A DNA stretch of 64,000 bases. It comes from Hyphomicrobiaceae bacterium. Lineage in GTDB: Bacteria > Pseudomonadota > Alphaproteobacteria > Rhizobiales > Hyphomicrobiaceae. The position numbers were made by a program, and so were the translations under genes. The stretch lies in contig JALHOW010000006.1 in assembly GCA_022842785.1 (NCBI GenBank), forward strand, positions 124,001-188,000. Reading direction: 5' to 3'. Positions 39,329 to 47,853 of this stretch are shown piece after piece; the first letter of the stretch is position 1; every line of letters starts with the position of its first letter. The notes below the pieces were generated by a model. The model ran no database searches. It was given only the letters and a program-made list of their open reading frames with translations, and had not been told where the DNA came from.

Positions 39329-39353
39329 AGCCGGGCCGCGAGCCCGGCTTTTT
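39329..39353 (+). terminator. Intrinsic terminator after purC
   Basis: AGCCGGGC (39329-39336) pairs with GCCCGGCT (39342-39349) around CGCGA, followed directly by TTTTT. It lies 27 bases after the purC stop, a classical Rho-independent terminator that separates purC from nuoD. Confidence 0.9.
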
Positions 39354-39447
39354 CGTTTTGACATGGGCAGATCGCTCAATTGACGCGTTGCCAGAGACGG
39401 CCGGTCTGGGGTATCGAGCGGCTAGGACATATCTGAGGACACGCGCC

Positions 39448-40638
39448 GTGCCCGAGACCGAGATCCGACCGTTCAACATCAACTTCGGACCGCAGCATCC
39501 AGCCGCGCACGGTGTGCTCCGCTTGGTGCTCGAGCTGGATGGCGAAGTTGTCGAGCGCGTCGATCCGCACATCGGCCTGCTGCACCGCGGTACCGAGAAG
39601 CTGATCGAGCACAAGTCCTACCTGCAGGCTATCGGCTACTTCGACCGCCTGGACTACGTCGCGCCGATGAACCAGGAGCACGCCTTCTGCATGACGGCGG
39701 AGAAGCTCCTCGGGCTCACCATCCCGAAGCGGGCCCAGCTCATTCGCGTGCTGTACTCCGAGATCGGCCGCATTCTCTCGCATCTCCTGAACGTCACCAC
39801 GCAGGCCATGGACGTCGGCGCGCTGACGCCCCCGCTCTGGGGCTTCGAGGAGCGCGAGAAGCTCATGGTGTTCTACGAGCGCGCCTCGGGCTCGCGCATG
39901 CACGCCAAGTACTTCCGCATGGGCGGCGTGCATCAGGATCTGCCGCCTGAGCTGATCGCCGACATCCACGCCTGGTGTGATCCCTTCCTCAAGGTCTGCG
40001 ACGACATCGAGGGACTGCTGACCGACAACCGCATCTTCAAGCAGCGCAATGTCGACATCGGCACGTTCACCATGGACGAGGCTTTTGCCTGGGGCATGTC
40101 GGGCGTCATGCTGCGCAGCACGGGCGTCGCCTGGGATCTGCGCCGCGCCCAACCCTATGAGTGTTACTCCGAGCTGGAGTTCGACATCCCGATCGGCAAG
40201 AACGGCGACTGCTACGATCGCTACGTCATGCGCATGATCGAGATGCGCGAATCGGCGCGCATCATGAAGCAGTGCTGCGAGAAGCTCGCCTCCGCCGAAG
40301 GCCAGGGCCCGCACGTCTCGAACGACAAGAAGGTGGTGCCGCCGACGCGCGGCGAGATGAAGCGCTCCATGGAGGCGCTCATCCACCACTTCAAGCTCTA
40401 CACAGAGGGCTTCCACGTGCCGCCGGGCGAAGTCTATTCGGCCGTCGAGGCGCCCAAGGGCGAATTCGGCGTTTATCTCGTCGCGGATGGCTCCAACAAG
40501 CCCTACCGCTGCAAGATCCGCGCACCCGGCTTTCCGCACCTGCAGGCTCTCGATCCGTTCGGGAAGAAGCACCTTCTCGCCGACGTCTCGGCCATCCTCG
40601 GCTCCTTCGACATCGTCTTTGGCGAGATCGACAGGTAG
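39448..40638 (+). CDS. nuoD: NADH-quinone oxidoreductase subunit D, isolated copy
   Basis: A 396-residue 49-kDa subunit of complex I. Quinone-site motifs are kept: [13 protein letters not shown] (His), [13 protein letters not shown] (Tyr) and [19 protein letters not shown] (Asp). GTG 39448 with TGAGGA upstream is the chosen start; the open frame extends to 39310 through the terminator. The protein looks intact, and usual length argues against a pseudogene. Unusually no other nuo gene is near: purC lies upstream and a hydrolase downstream. It may be a duplicated or relocated subunit. Confidence 0.92.
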   Translation: MPETEIRPFNINFGPQHPAAHGVLRLVLELDGEVVERVDPHIGLLHRGTEKLIEHKSYLQAIGYFDRLDYVAPMNQEHAFCMTAEKLLGLTIPKRAQLIRVLYSEIGRILSHLLNVTTQAMDVGALTPPLWGFEEREKLMVFYERASGSRMHAKYFRMGGVHQDLPPELIADIHAWCDPFLKVCDDIEGLLTDNRIFKQRNVDIGTFTMDEAFAWGMSGVMLRSTGVAWDLRRAQPYECYSELEFDIPIGKNGDCYDRYVMRMIEMRESARIMKQCCEKLASAEGQGPHVSNDKKVVPPTRGEMKRSMEALIHHFKLYTEGFHVPPGEVYSAVEAPKGEFGVYLVADGSNKPYRCKIRAPGFPHLQALDPFGKKHLLADVSAILGSFDIVFGEIDR

Positions 40639-40968
40639 GCAAACGCCCCTACACGCCTTATGTGCATCAGGGACCCGCCCACCCGTAAGGGTTGGGGAAC
40701 CAAACACGCGCGCGATCGTTGACGATTGAGGCGTCTGGCGCTTTCAAGGGCGCGGGGTTGCCGGCGAAGGCGGCGGGGGATCTGTCTCGTCTCCGCCTTT
40801 TGGTCAGGTTGGCCGCGCTAGCCTTTTGAAGGACGGAGTTGGCCAAATTTAACCATAATATTCGACCAGGAGCACGCCGCATACTTAAGAGAGTATGACC
40901 GGCACGATCCACGCAGGATGCTGCTGCGATACCTGCGATTAACAACAACACGTACCTGTGTCTCGAGA
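40639..40968 (+). promoter_or_regulatory. Upstream region of the hydrolase with a CtrA-like half site
   Basis: This 330-base gap contains no gene I can support. TTAACCAT at 40849-40856 equals the 8-base CtrA half-site motif and lies about 113 bases before the hydrolase start, on the same strand. No second half at the proper spacing is seen, so regulation by CtrA is only possible. Confidence 0.35.
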
Positions 40969-41862
40969 ATGACTGACAAAGATCTGAGCCTCATCATCCC
41001 GGGCAACCGGGTCGGCCTCCTGCTTCTACACGGCCTCGGCGGCACGCCGATGGAGCTGCGCTATGTCGCCTTCGGCGTCGCCCGCGCGGGCTATACCGTC
41101 CATTGTCCGCTCGTTGCCGGTCACGGCGGCGGTGTCGAGGAAGTCGCGAACACCACGTGGCAGGATTGGTACGCGAGCGCGGAAGCCGCGCTGCACCGCA
41201 TCCGCCAGGATTGTGACGTCGTTTTCGTCGGCGGTCTCTCTGTCGGTGCGATCACGGCGCTGCTGCTCGCCGCACGCAACCCGAAGCTCGTGCAGGGCAC
41301 GGTCTCCTACGCTCCCATCATGTGGCTCAATGGCTGGGTTATGCCGTGGTATGCGCGGCTCTTCGGCCTCGTGCACCATAAGTGGTTCGCCAACAAGCTG
41401 AAGTTCGAGGATGCGGAGCCGCACGGCATCAAGGATCCGCGCGTGCGCGATCTCATCGCCAATGCGCTGAAGAGCACCGACAACTCGGTGTCGGGTCTCC
41501 CGTACACACCGGGCGGCGCCGTTCTCGAGCACCGCTGGATGGTGAAGGCGTTCATGCGTGAGGCTGCCAAGGTCACGCAGCCCTCGCTGATCCTCCATCC
41601 GCGCGAGGACGACCACGCCGACATCAACAATTCCGAGTTCCTGCAGCGCAACCTCGGCGGCCGCGTCGAGCTTTGCGTGCTCGACGACAGCTATCACATC
41701 ATCACGATCGACCGGCAGCGCCAGGTGGTTGTCGACCGCACGGTCTCGTTCATGAGCAATGTAGTGGCGGAGATCGAGGCGGCAAAGCCTGCCGCGCGCG
41801 ACCGCGGCAAGGCGCGCAGCGATGCGCATCTCGAGGCCGTACCACGGGCAACCCGCGCCTGA
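40969..41862 (+). CDS. Alpha/beta hydrolase (carboxylesterase-like)
   Basis: A 297-residue alpha/beta-hydrolase. The oxyanion region LLLHGLGGTPMELR and nucleophile elbow VGGLSVGAITALLLA (Ser in G-x-S-x-G) are clear; the acid and His fit LILHPREDDHAD and LDDSYHIITID. The style resembles bacterial carboxylesterase/monoacylglycerol lipase (YvaK/Est30-like). ATG 40969 gives the usual N-terminus. A basic C-terminal tail of about 30 residues is extra. It stands alone; the substrate is unknown. Confidence 0.87.
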   Translation: MTDKDLSLIIPGNRVGLLLLHGLGGTPMELRYVAFGVARAGYTVHCPLVAGHGGGVEEVANTTWQDWYASAEAALHRIRQDCDVVFVGGLSVGAITALLLAARNPKLVQGTVSYAPIMWLNGWVMPWYARLFGLVHHKWFANKLKFEDAEPHGIKDPRVRDLIANALKSTDNSVSGLPYTPGGAVLEHRWMVKAFMREAAKVTQPSLILHPREDDHADINNSEFLQRNLGGRVELCVLDDSYHIITIDRQRQVVVDRTVSFMSNVVAEIEAAKPAARDRGKARSDAHLEAVPRATRA

Positions 41863-41898
41863 GCCGCCTCCGCCCGGCGCAATTTTGTCCGTCCTGGA

Positions 41899-42405
41899 TC
41901 AGGCTGCGTGCGGGCCCGGATCGTCGTCTTCCGGATTGTCATCAGCCTGGCGGCTCTGTCCGCGCGCACCGGCAACGACGGCCAGGCGCGGACGCCCAAA
42001 TCTGCGCCGCGCCGCTTCCGGCTGATGCTCGATACGCACGACGCGGAGGACATCGGTCCTGCCGCTGTCCATATCGACGGCGATCGCATCTCCTTCCATG
42101 AGCCCGAGCAGCGCGAGGCCGTGCAACCCCGAGATGGGCAGCGCGGTGCCGGGGAGTGCACTCTCACCGCCATGCGTGAGGACGCACGTCTCGGCCGGGT
42201 TGTTGCCGACCGCGTATTGAATGCGACTGTTGATCGTTGCAACGCGCGGATCGATGTCATCGCGAATGCAGACGCGGGCCGAGGCGAGCTTACGACGCAG
42301 CAGACGGGCGATAGCTGGTGACGCCATCGCCTCGGGCCGTTCGATCATCGCTTCGAGCACGCTGACGTCCTTTGCCGTGAGATGACAGGGCGTGTCGTCG
42401 CGCAT
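41899..42405 (-). CDS. Rnk/GreA C-terminal-like protein (first of a tandem pair)
   Basis: A 168-residue protein with an N-terminal helix pair (TAKDVSVLEAMIERPEAM...) and a GreA/GreB C-terminal or Rnk-type domain (about residues 45-125) including VGNNPAETCVLTHGGES and SGLHGLALLGLMEGDAIAVD. Such proteins bind RNA polymerase near the secondary channel. The C-terminal 40 residues are Arg- and Asp-rich and unlike the family. Its ATG overlaps the stop of the other Rnk-like gene (TGATG), so the two are coupled. It is convergent with the hydrolase. Confidence 0.8.
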   Translation of the reverse strand: MRDDTPCHLTAKDVSVLEAMIERPEAMASPAIARLLRRKLASARVCIRDDIDPRVATINSRIQYAVGNNPAETCVLTHGGESALPGTALPISGLHGLALLGLMEGDAIAVDMDSGRTDVLRVVRIEHQPEAARRRFGRPRLAVVAGARGQSRQADDNPEDDDPGPHAA

Positions 42406-42830
42406 CACGAGATCTCCCCGGATGGATCGACCTCCACGATCGTCAGCTCCTGCTCGCGGCCGTCGCGTGCCCGCCATTGGATCGATTGGCCGGTCGAAAG
42501 TCCGATGAGCGCTGCGCCGATCGGCGTCATGACGGAGATGCGTCCGGCATCGATGTCGGCCTCGCCGGGCAGGACGAGCGTCACGCGCCGCTCGCCGGCA
42601 CCATTCGTGCGAAAGACGACCGATGAGCCCATGCGCACGGTCTTGGGAGGAACCTTGTCCTGAGGCACCACGCGCGCGCGATCGAGTTCGGCGAGGAGCG
42701 CTTCGGAGACGTCAGGCGTCGCTTTCTCCATCGCCAGGGCGAGTGAGATCAGGTTGCGATGGTCGACAGCGCCGACGACCAGAGGTGGCTCGCCGCGTGT
42801 GCGCACGCGCTGTTTCATGGCAGTACTCAT
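42405..42830 (-). CDS. Rnk/GreA C-terminal-like protein (second of a tandem pair)
   Basis: About 141 residues with the same domain plan: N-terminal helix (VDHRNLISLALAMEKATPDVSEALLAELDRA), then a GreA/GreB C-terminal-like domain with VRMGSSVVFRTNGAGERRVTLVLPGE and ISVMTPIGAALIGLSTGQSI, which is the most family-typical stretch. It likely interacts with RNA polymerase, as nucleoside diphosphate kinase regulator Rnk does. The start is ATG 42830, or 42845 for a slightly longer form. It is the upstream gene of the pair. Confidence 0.85.
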   Translation of the reverse strand: MSTAMKQRVRTRGEPPLVVGAVDHRNLISLALAMEKATPDVSEALLAELDRARVVPQDKVPPKTVRMGSSVVFRTNGAGERRVTLVLPGEADIDAGRISVMTPIGAALIGLSTGQSIQWRARDGREQELTIVEVDPSGEIS

Positions 42831-43141
42831 GTTGTGAAAACCCATGCGGCCCTCGGTTGCCCGGGGCGGTGGTTAAATCAGAGGATTGAAGGGTTGGCGT
42901 TGTGGAAGCCGCGCGAGGCTCCGCTTTTCCCCGAATCCCGGGGCACTTGCGCCGGGTCGGGGCTAGAAATGCGCGATCAAAAGGATCCGCTGCAGATTGG
43001 CGCGCTCGGTCGTCATACCTATCAGGTTGGCACCTTCAGGCGATTTGTCAAGGAACGGGTACGGAACGGACCTGCGCACAGGCTGCGACTACACCGAGAT
43101 TGACGCACACCGCGAGCAGGCGTATTTGCCGCCGTGGGACA

Positions 43142-43184
43142 CCCCTCCCCAACGAGGGGCTTCTATCTGTAAGGGTAGGCTCAC
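43142..43184 (+). ncRNA. Structured leader of serC (candidate serC RNA motif)
   Basis: Two hairpins lie directly before the serC start. The first is CCCCTC/GAGGGG with a 6-base loop (43142-43159). The second is CTATC/GGTAG (43163-43178) and encloses the AAGGG that would serve as ribosome site. A two-hairpin leader at this place fits the description of the serC motif known from alphaproteobacteria, but I cannot check the consensus. The rest of the gap (42846-43141) shows nothing definite. Confidence 0.5.
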
Positions 43185-44360
43185 ATGACGACGAATACGC
43201 GGCCGCAGCAGCGGCCTGATTGCGCGCACTTCTCCTCCGGCCCCTGCGCAAAGCGCCCCGGCTGGGCTCCCGAAAACCTCTCCAAGGCATTCCTTGGCCG
43301 CTCGCACCGGGCCAAGGAAGGCAAGGCGCGCCTGAAGCTCGCCATCGACAAGACCAAGGCGCTGCTCGGCCTTCCCGCCGACTATATCTGCGCCATCGTA
43401 CCCGCCTCCGATACCGGCGCCTTCGAACTCGCCATGTGGTCGATGCTCGGCGCCCGCGGTGTCGATGCGCTCGCCTGGGAGAGCTTCGGCGAGGGCTGGG
43501 TCACGGACATGACCAAGCAGCTCAAACTTCCGGACCTCCGCATCATCAAGGCGCCGTACGGTGAGCTGCCGGATCTCGCGCAGGTCGATTTCAATCGCGA
43601 CGTCCTGTTCACCGCGAACGGCACGACCTCGGGCGTGCGCGTGCCGAACTACGATTGGGTGCCCGCGAACCGCGCCGGCCTAACATTCGCGGACGCCACA
43701 TCTGCCGCCTTCGCCCAGTCCGTCGACTGGTCAAAAATCGATGTGTTCACGTTCTCCTGGCAGAAGGTGCTCGGCAGCGAGGCTGCGCACGGAATGCTCA
43801 TCCTCTCGCCGCGCGCCGTTGAGCGGCTCGAGAGCTACGTGCCCGCGTGGCCGCTGCCGAAGATCTTCCGCCTGACGAAGGGCGGGAAGCTGCAGAAGGC
43901 CATTTTCGAGGGCGAAACGATCAACACGCCATCGATGCTGGCGCTCGAGGATTATCTCGACGCCCTCGCCTGGGCCGAGCGCATTGGTGGCGCCAAGGCG
44001 CTCATGGCGCGCGCGGATGCCAATTCCAAGCTGATCTATGATTGGGTCGACCGCACGCCCTGGATCGCGCCGCTCGCGGTCGATGCCAAGACGCGCTCCA
44101 ACACCAGCGTCTGCCTGAAATTCACCGATCCTGCGGTGACCGCGCTGCCGCTCGAGGCTCAGGCGGCCTTCGCCAAGAGCGTCTCGGGACTTCTCGAGAA
44201 GGAAGGCGTCGGCCTGGATGCCGGCTACTACCGTGACGCCCCGCCAGGCCTCAGAATCTGGACGGGCTCGACGGTGGAAGCCAGCGATGTCGAGCGGCTC
44301 CTGCCCTGGATCGAATGGGCTTATGCCGAAGCGCGCGCCTCACTCGCGAAGGCCGCGTAA
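43185..44360 (+). CDS. serC: Phosphoserine aminotransferase
   Basis: A 391-residue PLP-dependent aminotransferase of the alphaproteobacterial SerC type. It contains [12 protein letters not shown] at the N-terminus, [16 protein letters not shown] (PLP phosphate loop), and [17 protein letters not shown] with the Schiff-base lysine. It converts 3-phosphohydroxypyruvate and glutamate to phosphoserine in serine synthesis, and can act in pyridoxine synthesis. serA follows after 116 bases, so both steps of the pathway are encoded together. Confidence 0.96.
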   Translation: MTTNTRPQQRPDCAHFSSGPCAKRPGWAPENLSKAFLGRSHRAKEGKARLKLAIDKTKALLGLPADYICAIVPASDTGAFELAMWSMLGARGVDALAWESFGEGWVTDMTKQLKLPDLRIIKAPYGELPDLAQVDFNRDVLFTANGTTSGVRVPNYDWVPANRAGLTFADATSAAFAQSVDWSKIDVFTFSWQKVLGSEAAHGMLILSPRAVERLESYVPAWPLPKIFRLTKGGKLQKAIFEGETINTPSMLALEDYLDALAWAERIGGAKALMARADANSKLIYDWVDRTPWIAPLAVDAKTRSNTSVCLKFTDPAVTALPLEAQAAFAKSVSGLLEKEGVGLDAGYYRDAPPGLRIWTGSTVEASDVERLLPWIEWAYAEARASLAKAA

Positions 44361-44476
44361 GAGCGCATTGCATACCGAGGAGCGTGCTGCCCCTCGCTTC
44401 CCGCATTCGTAAATCCACGTGAGACGTCGCGACGCCAACGGCGCGTCGGCGCTCAGTCATTCAGGATCATGAAGCC

Positions 44477-46066
44477 ATGGCTCCCAAAGTCCTCATTTCC
44501 GACGAGCTTTCCCCGACAGCTGTGCAGATCTTCAAGGATCGCGGCATCGATGTGACCTTCGAGCCGACGCTCGGCAAGGACAAAGAGAAGCTCGCCGAGA
44601 TCATTGACCAGTACGACGGCCTCGCGATCCGCTCGGCGACCAAGGCCACCGAGAAGATCATCGCTGCCGCGACAAATCTCAAGGTGATCGGCCGTGCCGG
44701 CATCGGTGTCGACAACGTCGATATCAAGGCCGCGACCGCCAAGGGCATCATCGTGATGAACACGCCCTTCGGAAACTCGATCACCACGGCCGAGCACGCC
44801 ATCGCGATGATGATGGCGCTCGCTCGTCAGCTCCCCGAGGCCGACCGCTCCACGCAGGCCGGAAAGTGGGAGAAGTCGCGCTTCATGGGTGTCGAGCTTT
44901 TCGGCAAGACGCTCGGTGTGATCGGCTGCGGCAACATCGGCTCGATCGTCGCGGACCGCGCTATCGGCCTCAAGATGCGCGTGATCGCGTTCGATCCGTT
45001 TCTGTCGGAAGATCGCGCCATGGAGATCGGCGTCGAGAAGGTCGAGCTGCCGGCGCTTCTGGAACGCGCCGATTTCATTACGCTGCACACGCCACTCACC
45101 GACCGCACGCGCAATGTCCTCAATGCGGCAGCCTTCGAGAAAATGAAGCCGGGCGTACGCATCATCAACTGCGCACGCGGCGGCCTCGTCGATGAGAAGG
45201 CTCTCGCGGCGGCTCTGAAATCGGGCAAGGTCGCCGGTGCGGCGCTCGACGTTTTCGAAGTGGAACCGGCCAAGGAGAACGTGCTCTTCGGGCTGTCGAA
45301 CGTCGTCTGCACGCCGCATCTCGGCGCCGCCACCTCGGAAGCGCAGGAGAATGTAGCGCTGCAGATCGCCGAGCAGATGTCCGACTACCTGCTCAAGGGC
45401 GCAATCAGCAATGCCGTGAACTTTCCGTCGATCACCGCCGAGGAGGCGCCGCGCCTGCGCCCATGGGTGAAACTCGCCGAGCAGCTCGGACTTTTCGCTG
45501 GTCAGCTTACCGAGACGAGCATCAAAGGCATTCGCCTCGAGTATTCCGGCACCGTTGCCGAGCTGAATGTGAAGCCGCTCTCAGCTGCCGCCGTTGCGGG
45601 CATCCTGCGGCCGCTTCTCTCCGATGCCGTCAACATGGTCTCCGCTGCGACGACGGCGAAGGATCGCGGCATCGTCGTCGAGGAGACGACGCGTACGCAG
45701 GATGGTGCCTTCGAAGGCTACATGCGTCTGACAGTCGTGACGGACGAGTACGAACGCTCGGTCGCCGGCACTGTCTTCGCTGATGGCCGTCCGCGTATCA
45801 TCCAGGTGCGCGACATCAACATGGAGTTCGAGACGGCGCCGCACATGCTGTTCGTGCGCAATGCCGACAAGCCCGGTTTCATCGGTCGCTTCGGCACGCT
45901 CATGGGCGAGGCCAGCCTCAACATCGCGACGCTGAACCTCGGTCGTGACAAGCCGGGTGGTGACGCCATCTGCATCGTGGCGCTCGACGAGCCCATGCCG
46001 GAGCCGGTCATGGAGCAGGTGCGCGCGCTGCCGCAGGTGGTCCGTGCCAATCGCCTCGCGTTCTGA
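44477..46066 (+). CDS. serA: D-3-phosphoglycerate dehydrogenase
   Basis: A 529-residue long-form SerA. The order is substrate domain, NAD-binding domain with GVIGCGNIGSIVADRA, INCARGGLVDEKAL and TPHLGAATSEAQENVA (catalytic His), then an intervening ASB domain (about 320-450) and a C-terminal ACT domain (LFVRNADKPGFIGRFGTLMGE) that senses serine in relatives. It carries out the first step of serine synthesis, supplying the substrate of serC just upstream. Confidence 0.97.
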   Translation: MAPKVLISDELSPTAVQIFKDRGIDVTFEPTLGKDKEKLAEIIDQYDGLAIRSATKATEKIIAAATNLKVIGRAGIGVDNVDIKAATAKGIIVMNTPFGNSITTAEHAIAMMMALARQLPEADRSTQAGKWEKSRFMGVELFGKTLGVIGCGNIGSIVADRAIGLKMRVIAFDPFLSEDRAMEIGVEKVELPALLERADFITLHTPLTDRTRNVLNAAAFEKMKPGVRIINCARGGLVDEKALAAALKSGKVAGAALDVFEVEPAKENVLFGLSNVVCTPHLGAATSEAQENVALQIAEQMSDYLLKGAISNAVNFPSITAEEAPRLRPWVKLAEQLGLFAGQLTETSIKGIRLEYSGTVAELNVKPLSAAAVAGILRPLLSDAVNMVSAATTAKDRGIVVEETTRTQDGAFEGYMRLTVVTDEYERSVAGTVFADGRPRIIQVRDINMEFETAPHMLFVRNADKPGFIGRFGTLMGEASLNIATLNLGRDKPGGDAICIVALDEPMPEPVMEQVRALPQVVRANRLAF

Positions 46067-46078
46067 TACTCGGAGGCG

Positions 46079-46810
46079 ATGAGCCAGAACATCTACGACG
46101 ATCCAGATTTCTTCGCAGGCTACAGCGGGCTGCCGCGTTCGATCGGCGGTCTTGCTTCGGCACCGGAATGGCCTGCGCTGCGGGCCATGCTGCCGGATGT
46201 GCGCGGGCTTAGGATCGTCGATCTCGGATGCGGATTCGGATGGTTCAGTCGCTGGGCGCGGGAGAGTGGGGCCTTCCGTGTTCGCGGCATCGATGTGTCG
46301 GAAAAGATGCTCGAGCGAGCGCGGGCGGCAACGTCAGACGACAATATCACCTACTTTCAGGCCGATCTCGAGACGATGCGGTTCCGAAGAGATTGTTGTG
46401 ATCTCGTCTACAGCTCGCTGGTGCTCCACTACATCGAGGATCTCGCCGCTTTGTTGAGTAAGGTCCACACCACGCTCGTCCCCGGCGGGCACTTCGTCTT
46501 CTCCATCGAGCATCCGATTTTCATGGCGCCGCGCAATCTGGCTTGGTCGCGCGATGCCGATGGGCGCCCGATCTGGCCGCTCGACAGCTACTTCGCGGAA
46601 GGTGAGCGGACGACCGAGTGGTTCACGCCCGGCGTCGTGAAGTTCCACCGCACGATGGGCACGACGCTCAATGCATTGATCAATGCAGGCTTCGCGATCC
46701 GCCATGTCGAGGAGTTCGTGCCCTCATCGGAGCAGATCGTGGCACAGCCCGAACTTGCCAAGGAGCGCGAGCGGCCGATGTTCCTGCTCGTCTCCGCGCA
46801 ACGTGTATGA
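46079..46810 (+). CDS. Class I SAM-dependent methyltransferase (UbiE-like)
   Basis: A 243-residue methyltransferase with motif I IVDLGCGFGWFSRWA (about residues 46-60), acidic GIDVSEKMLERA, and post-motif YSSLVLHYIEDLAALL. The family has very varied substrates and none is suggested by the site, 12 bases after serA. The closeness and GGAGG-like region between them suggest co-transcription with serC-serA. Confidence 0.87.
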   Translation: MSQNIYDDPDFFAGYSGLPRSIGGLASAPEWPALRAMLPDVRGLRIVDLGCGFGWFSRWARESGAFRVRGIDVSEKMLERARAATSDDNITYFQADLETMRFRRDCCDLVYSSLVLHYIEDLAALLSKVHTTLVPGGHFVFSIEHPIFMAPRNLAWSRDADGRPIWPLDSYFAEGERTTEWFTPGVVKFHRTMGTTLNALINAGFAIRHVEEFVPSSEQIVAQPELAKERERPMFLLVSAQRV

Positions 46811-46955
46811 TTCGATCCATCGTGTGAAAGCACGCCGACGTATTGTGCTCTCAGCATTGAAATAGTTCTTCGATATCGAGCGCGACGGATATGCGTCGCA
46901 AGGGCCGTTTGCCGTGGGTGTGCGTTATGCAGATCACCTACGAAGGGACGGCTCA

Positions 46956-47537
46956 ATGAAGATGCTGAAGTTGGCCTCCGCGGTGCTGGCGCTCTCCATG
47001 ACGGGGGCACTGGCGGCACAGGCCGCGCCGGGCTTTACGACTGCCAATGTGAATCACCGGACAGGTCCAGATACCGATTTCCCGAGTATGGGCGTCATTC
47101 CCGAAGGTACGTCCGTTGATGTTCGCGGCTGCCTCAGGGACGAGTCGTGGTGCGATGTCATCGCGGGCGGCAATCGAGGTTGGGTATTCAGCGAGTACCT
47201 TGCTCTCTCGCGCCGCGGACAATACGTGCCTGTGCCCGACATCGGCCTGCGCGACGCCCGCATACCGGTCGTAACATTCCTCGCCGCGAACTATTGGCGT
47301 CAGCACTACACGGGGCGGCCCTGGTTCAAGGAACGGGACCGCTGGGTGAGCTTTAAACCGCGCCCGCGTCCCGGCTGGAAAGCACCGCCTTCCGGGCCAC
47401 GCAAGGCCGGCTGGTGGCGCCACGGCTACCAGGCTCCCTCCGGCATGCGGGCGCCGCCGGATCGAGGCTGGAAGCGGCCGGATCGCCCTAGAGGGGACCG
47501 CCCCGGGCCTGATCACCGCGGCGATCATCGTCGCTAG
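46956..47537 (+). CDS. Exported SH3-domain protein with basic Pro-rich tail
   Basis: A 193-residue protein with a signal peptide (KLASAVLALSMTGALAAQAAP), then a bacterial SH3 domain (about residues 27-90: VNHRTGPDTDFPSMGVIPEG, CLRDESWCDVIAGGNRGWVFSEYL). The C-terminal 70 residues are rich in Trp, Arg, Pro and Gly, like a wall-binding tail. ATG 46956 starts the signal peptide. Such proteins usually lie in the periplasm or wall; role unknown. A hairpin terminator follows. Confidence 0.87.
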   Translation: MKMLKLASAVLALSMTGALAAQAAPGFTTANVNHRTGPDTDFPSMGVIPEGTSVDVRGCLRDESWCDVIAGGNRGWVFSEYLALSRRGQYVPVPDIGLRDARIPVVTFLAANYWRQHYTGRPWFKERDRWVSFKPRPRPGWKAPPSGPRKAGWWRHGYQAPSGMRAPPDRGWKRPDRPRGDRPGPDHRGDHRR

Positions 47538-47556
47538 ATCGATCTGAAGACATGAG

Positions 47557-47589
47557 CGCCCGGGCCACTCAGTTTGGCCCGGGCGTTCT
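47557..47589 (+). terminator. Hairpin terminator after the SH3 gene
   Basis: CGCCCGGGCCA (47557-47567) pairs perfectly with TGGCCCGGGCG (47575-47585) around a 7-base loop, followed by TTCT. The T-tract is weak but the stem is strong. It separates the SH3 gene from the promoter of the argD leader, 24 bases further on. Confidence 0.7.
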
Positions 47590-47612
47590 GCTCCTGCTGA
47601 ATGCCTGAAATA

Positions 47613-47642
47613 TTGACACCAGCGGCCCCTCTGCCCCATATA
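47613..47642 (+). promoter_or_regulatory. Predicted sigma70 promoter of the argD-argF leader
   Basis: TTGACA at 47613-47618 and CATATA at 47637-47642 (18-base spacer) form a near-consensus promoter; TATAAG just downstream is an alternative register. A start of transcription about 6-8 bases after the -10 falls at 47648-47650, which coincides with the ATG of the leader peptide at 47649. The leader would then be translated from a leaderless message. Confidence 0.65.
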
Positions 47643-47648
47643 AGGCCC

Positions 47649-47711
47649 ATGTCGATTGATGCGAAAATCCGTGAGCGACGTCGTCGGGGCTGCGGCCCGC
47701 GGCAGCGATGA
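47649..47711 (+). CDS. Arginine-rich leader peptide of the argD operon
   Basis: A 20-codon ORF with seven Arg codons: residue 8, four in a row at residues 10-13 (CGA CGT CGT CGG), and residues 18 and 20, ending in TGA at 47709-47711. It lies just after the predicted promoter and before a terminator, ahead of argD. The Arg codons fit a ribosome-stalling sensor for charged tRNA-Arg. No strong ribosome site precedes it, in line with a leaderless start. CGA and CGT are codons of lower use in a GC-rich genome, which would sharpen stalling. It is too short for similarity evidence. Confidence 0.7.
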   Translation: MSIDAKIRERRRRGCGPRQR

Positions 47712-47766
47712 CGGCGTGGTGAGACCAGCCGTCGTTGCCCGTGCCGCGCAGTCGCGCGGCCTTTTT
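47689..47766 (+). terminator. Attenuator of argD: competing antiterminator and terminator
   Basis: The terminator is GCCGCGC (47743-47749) with GCGCGGC (47754-47760), loop AGTC, then CTTTTT. The competing antiterminator pairs 47699-47714 with CCGTCGTTGC (47729-47738) and TGCCGC (47742-47747), 16 pairs with a 3-base bulge and some G-U, which captures the terminator's 5' arm. Upstream, GCTGC (47689-47693) can pair with GCAGC (47702-47706), blocking the antiterminator's left arm. A stalled ribosome at Arg10-13 leaves that arm free; one at the stop codon covers it. Confidence 0.72.
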
Positions 47767-47853
47767 CATTTTGGACGCGCCGGCCAAAGCCCCTCTTTCT
47801 CCTGAAATCGCTGCCACTCCCGACCTGATCCAGCATTGGAAAGAGCTTCACAG

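Noticed and set aside
39376-40707. 443-codon minus-strand open frame
   Set aside because: It is antisense to nuoD and has no recognisable domain.
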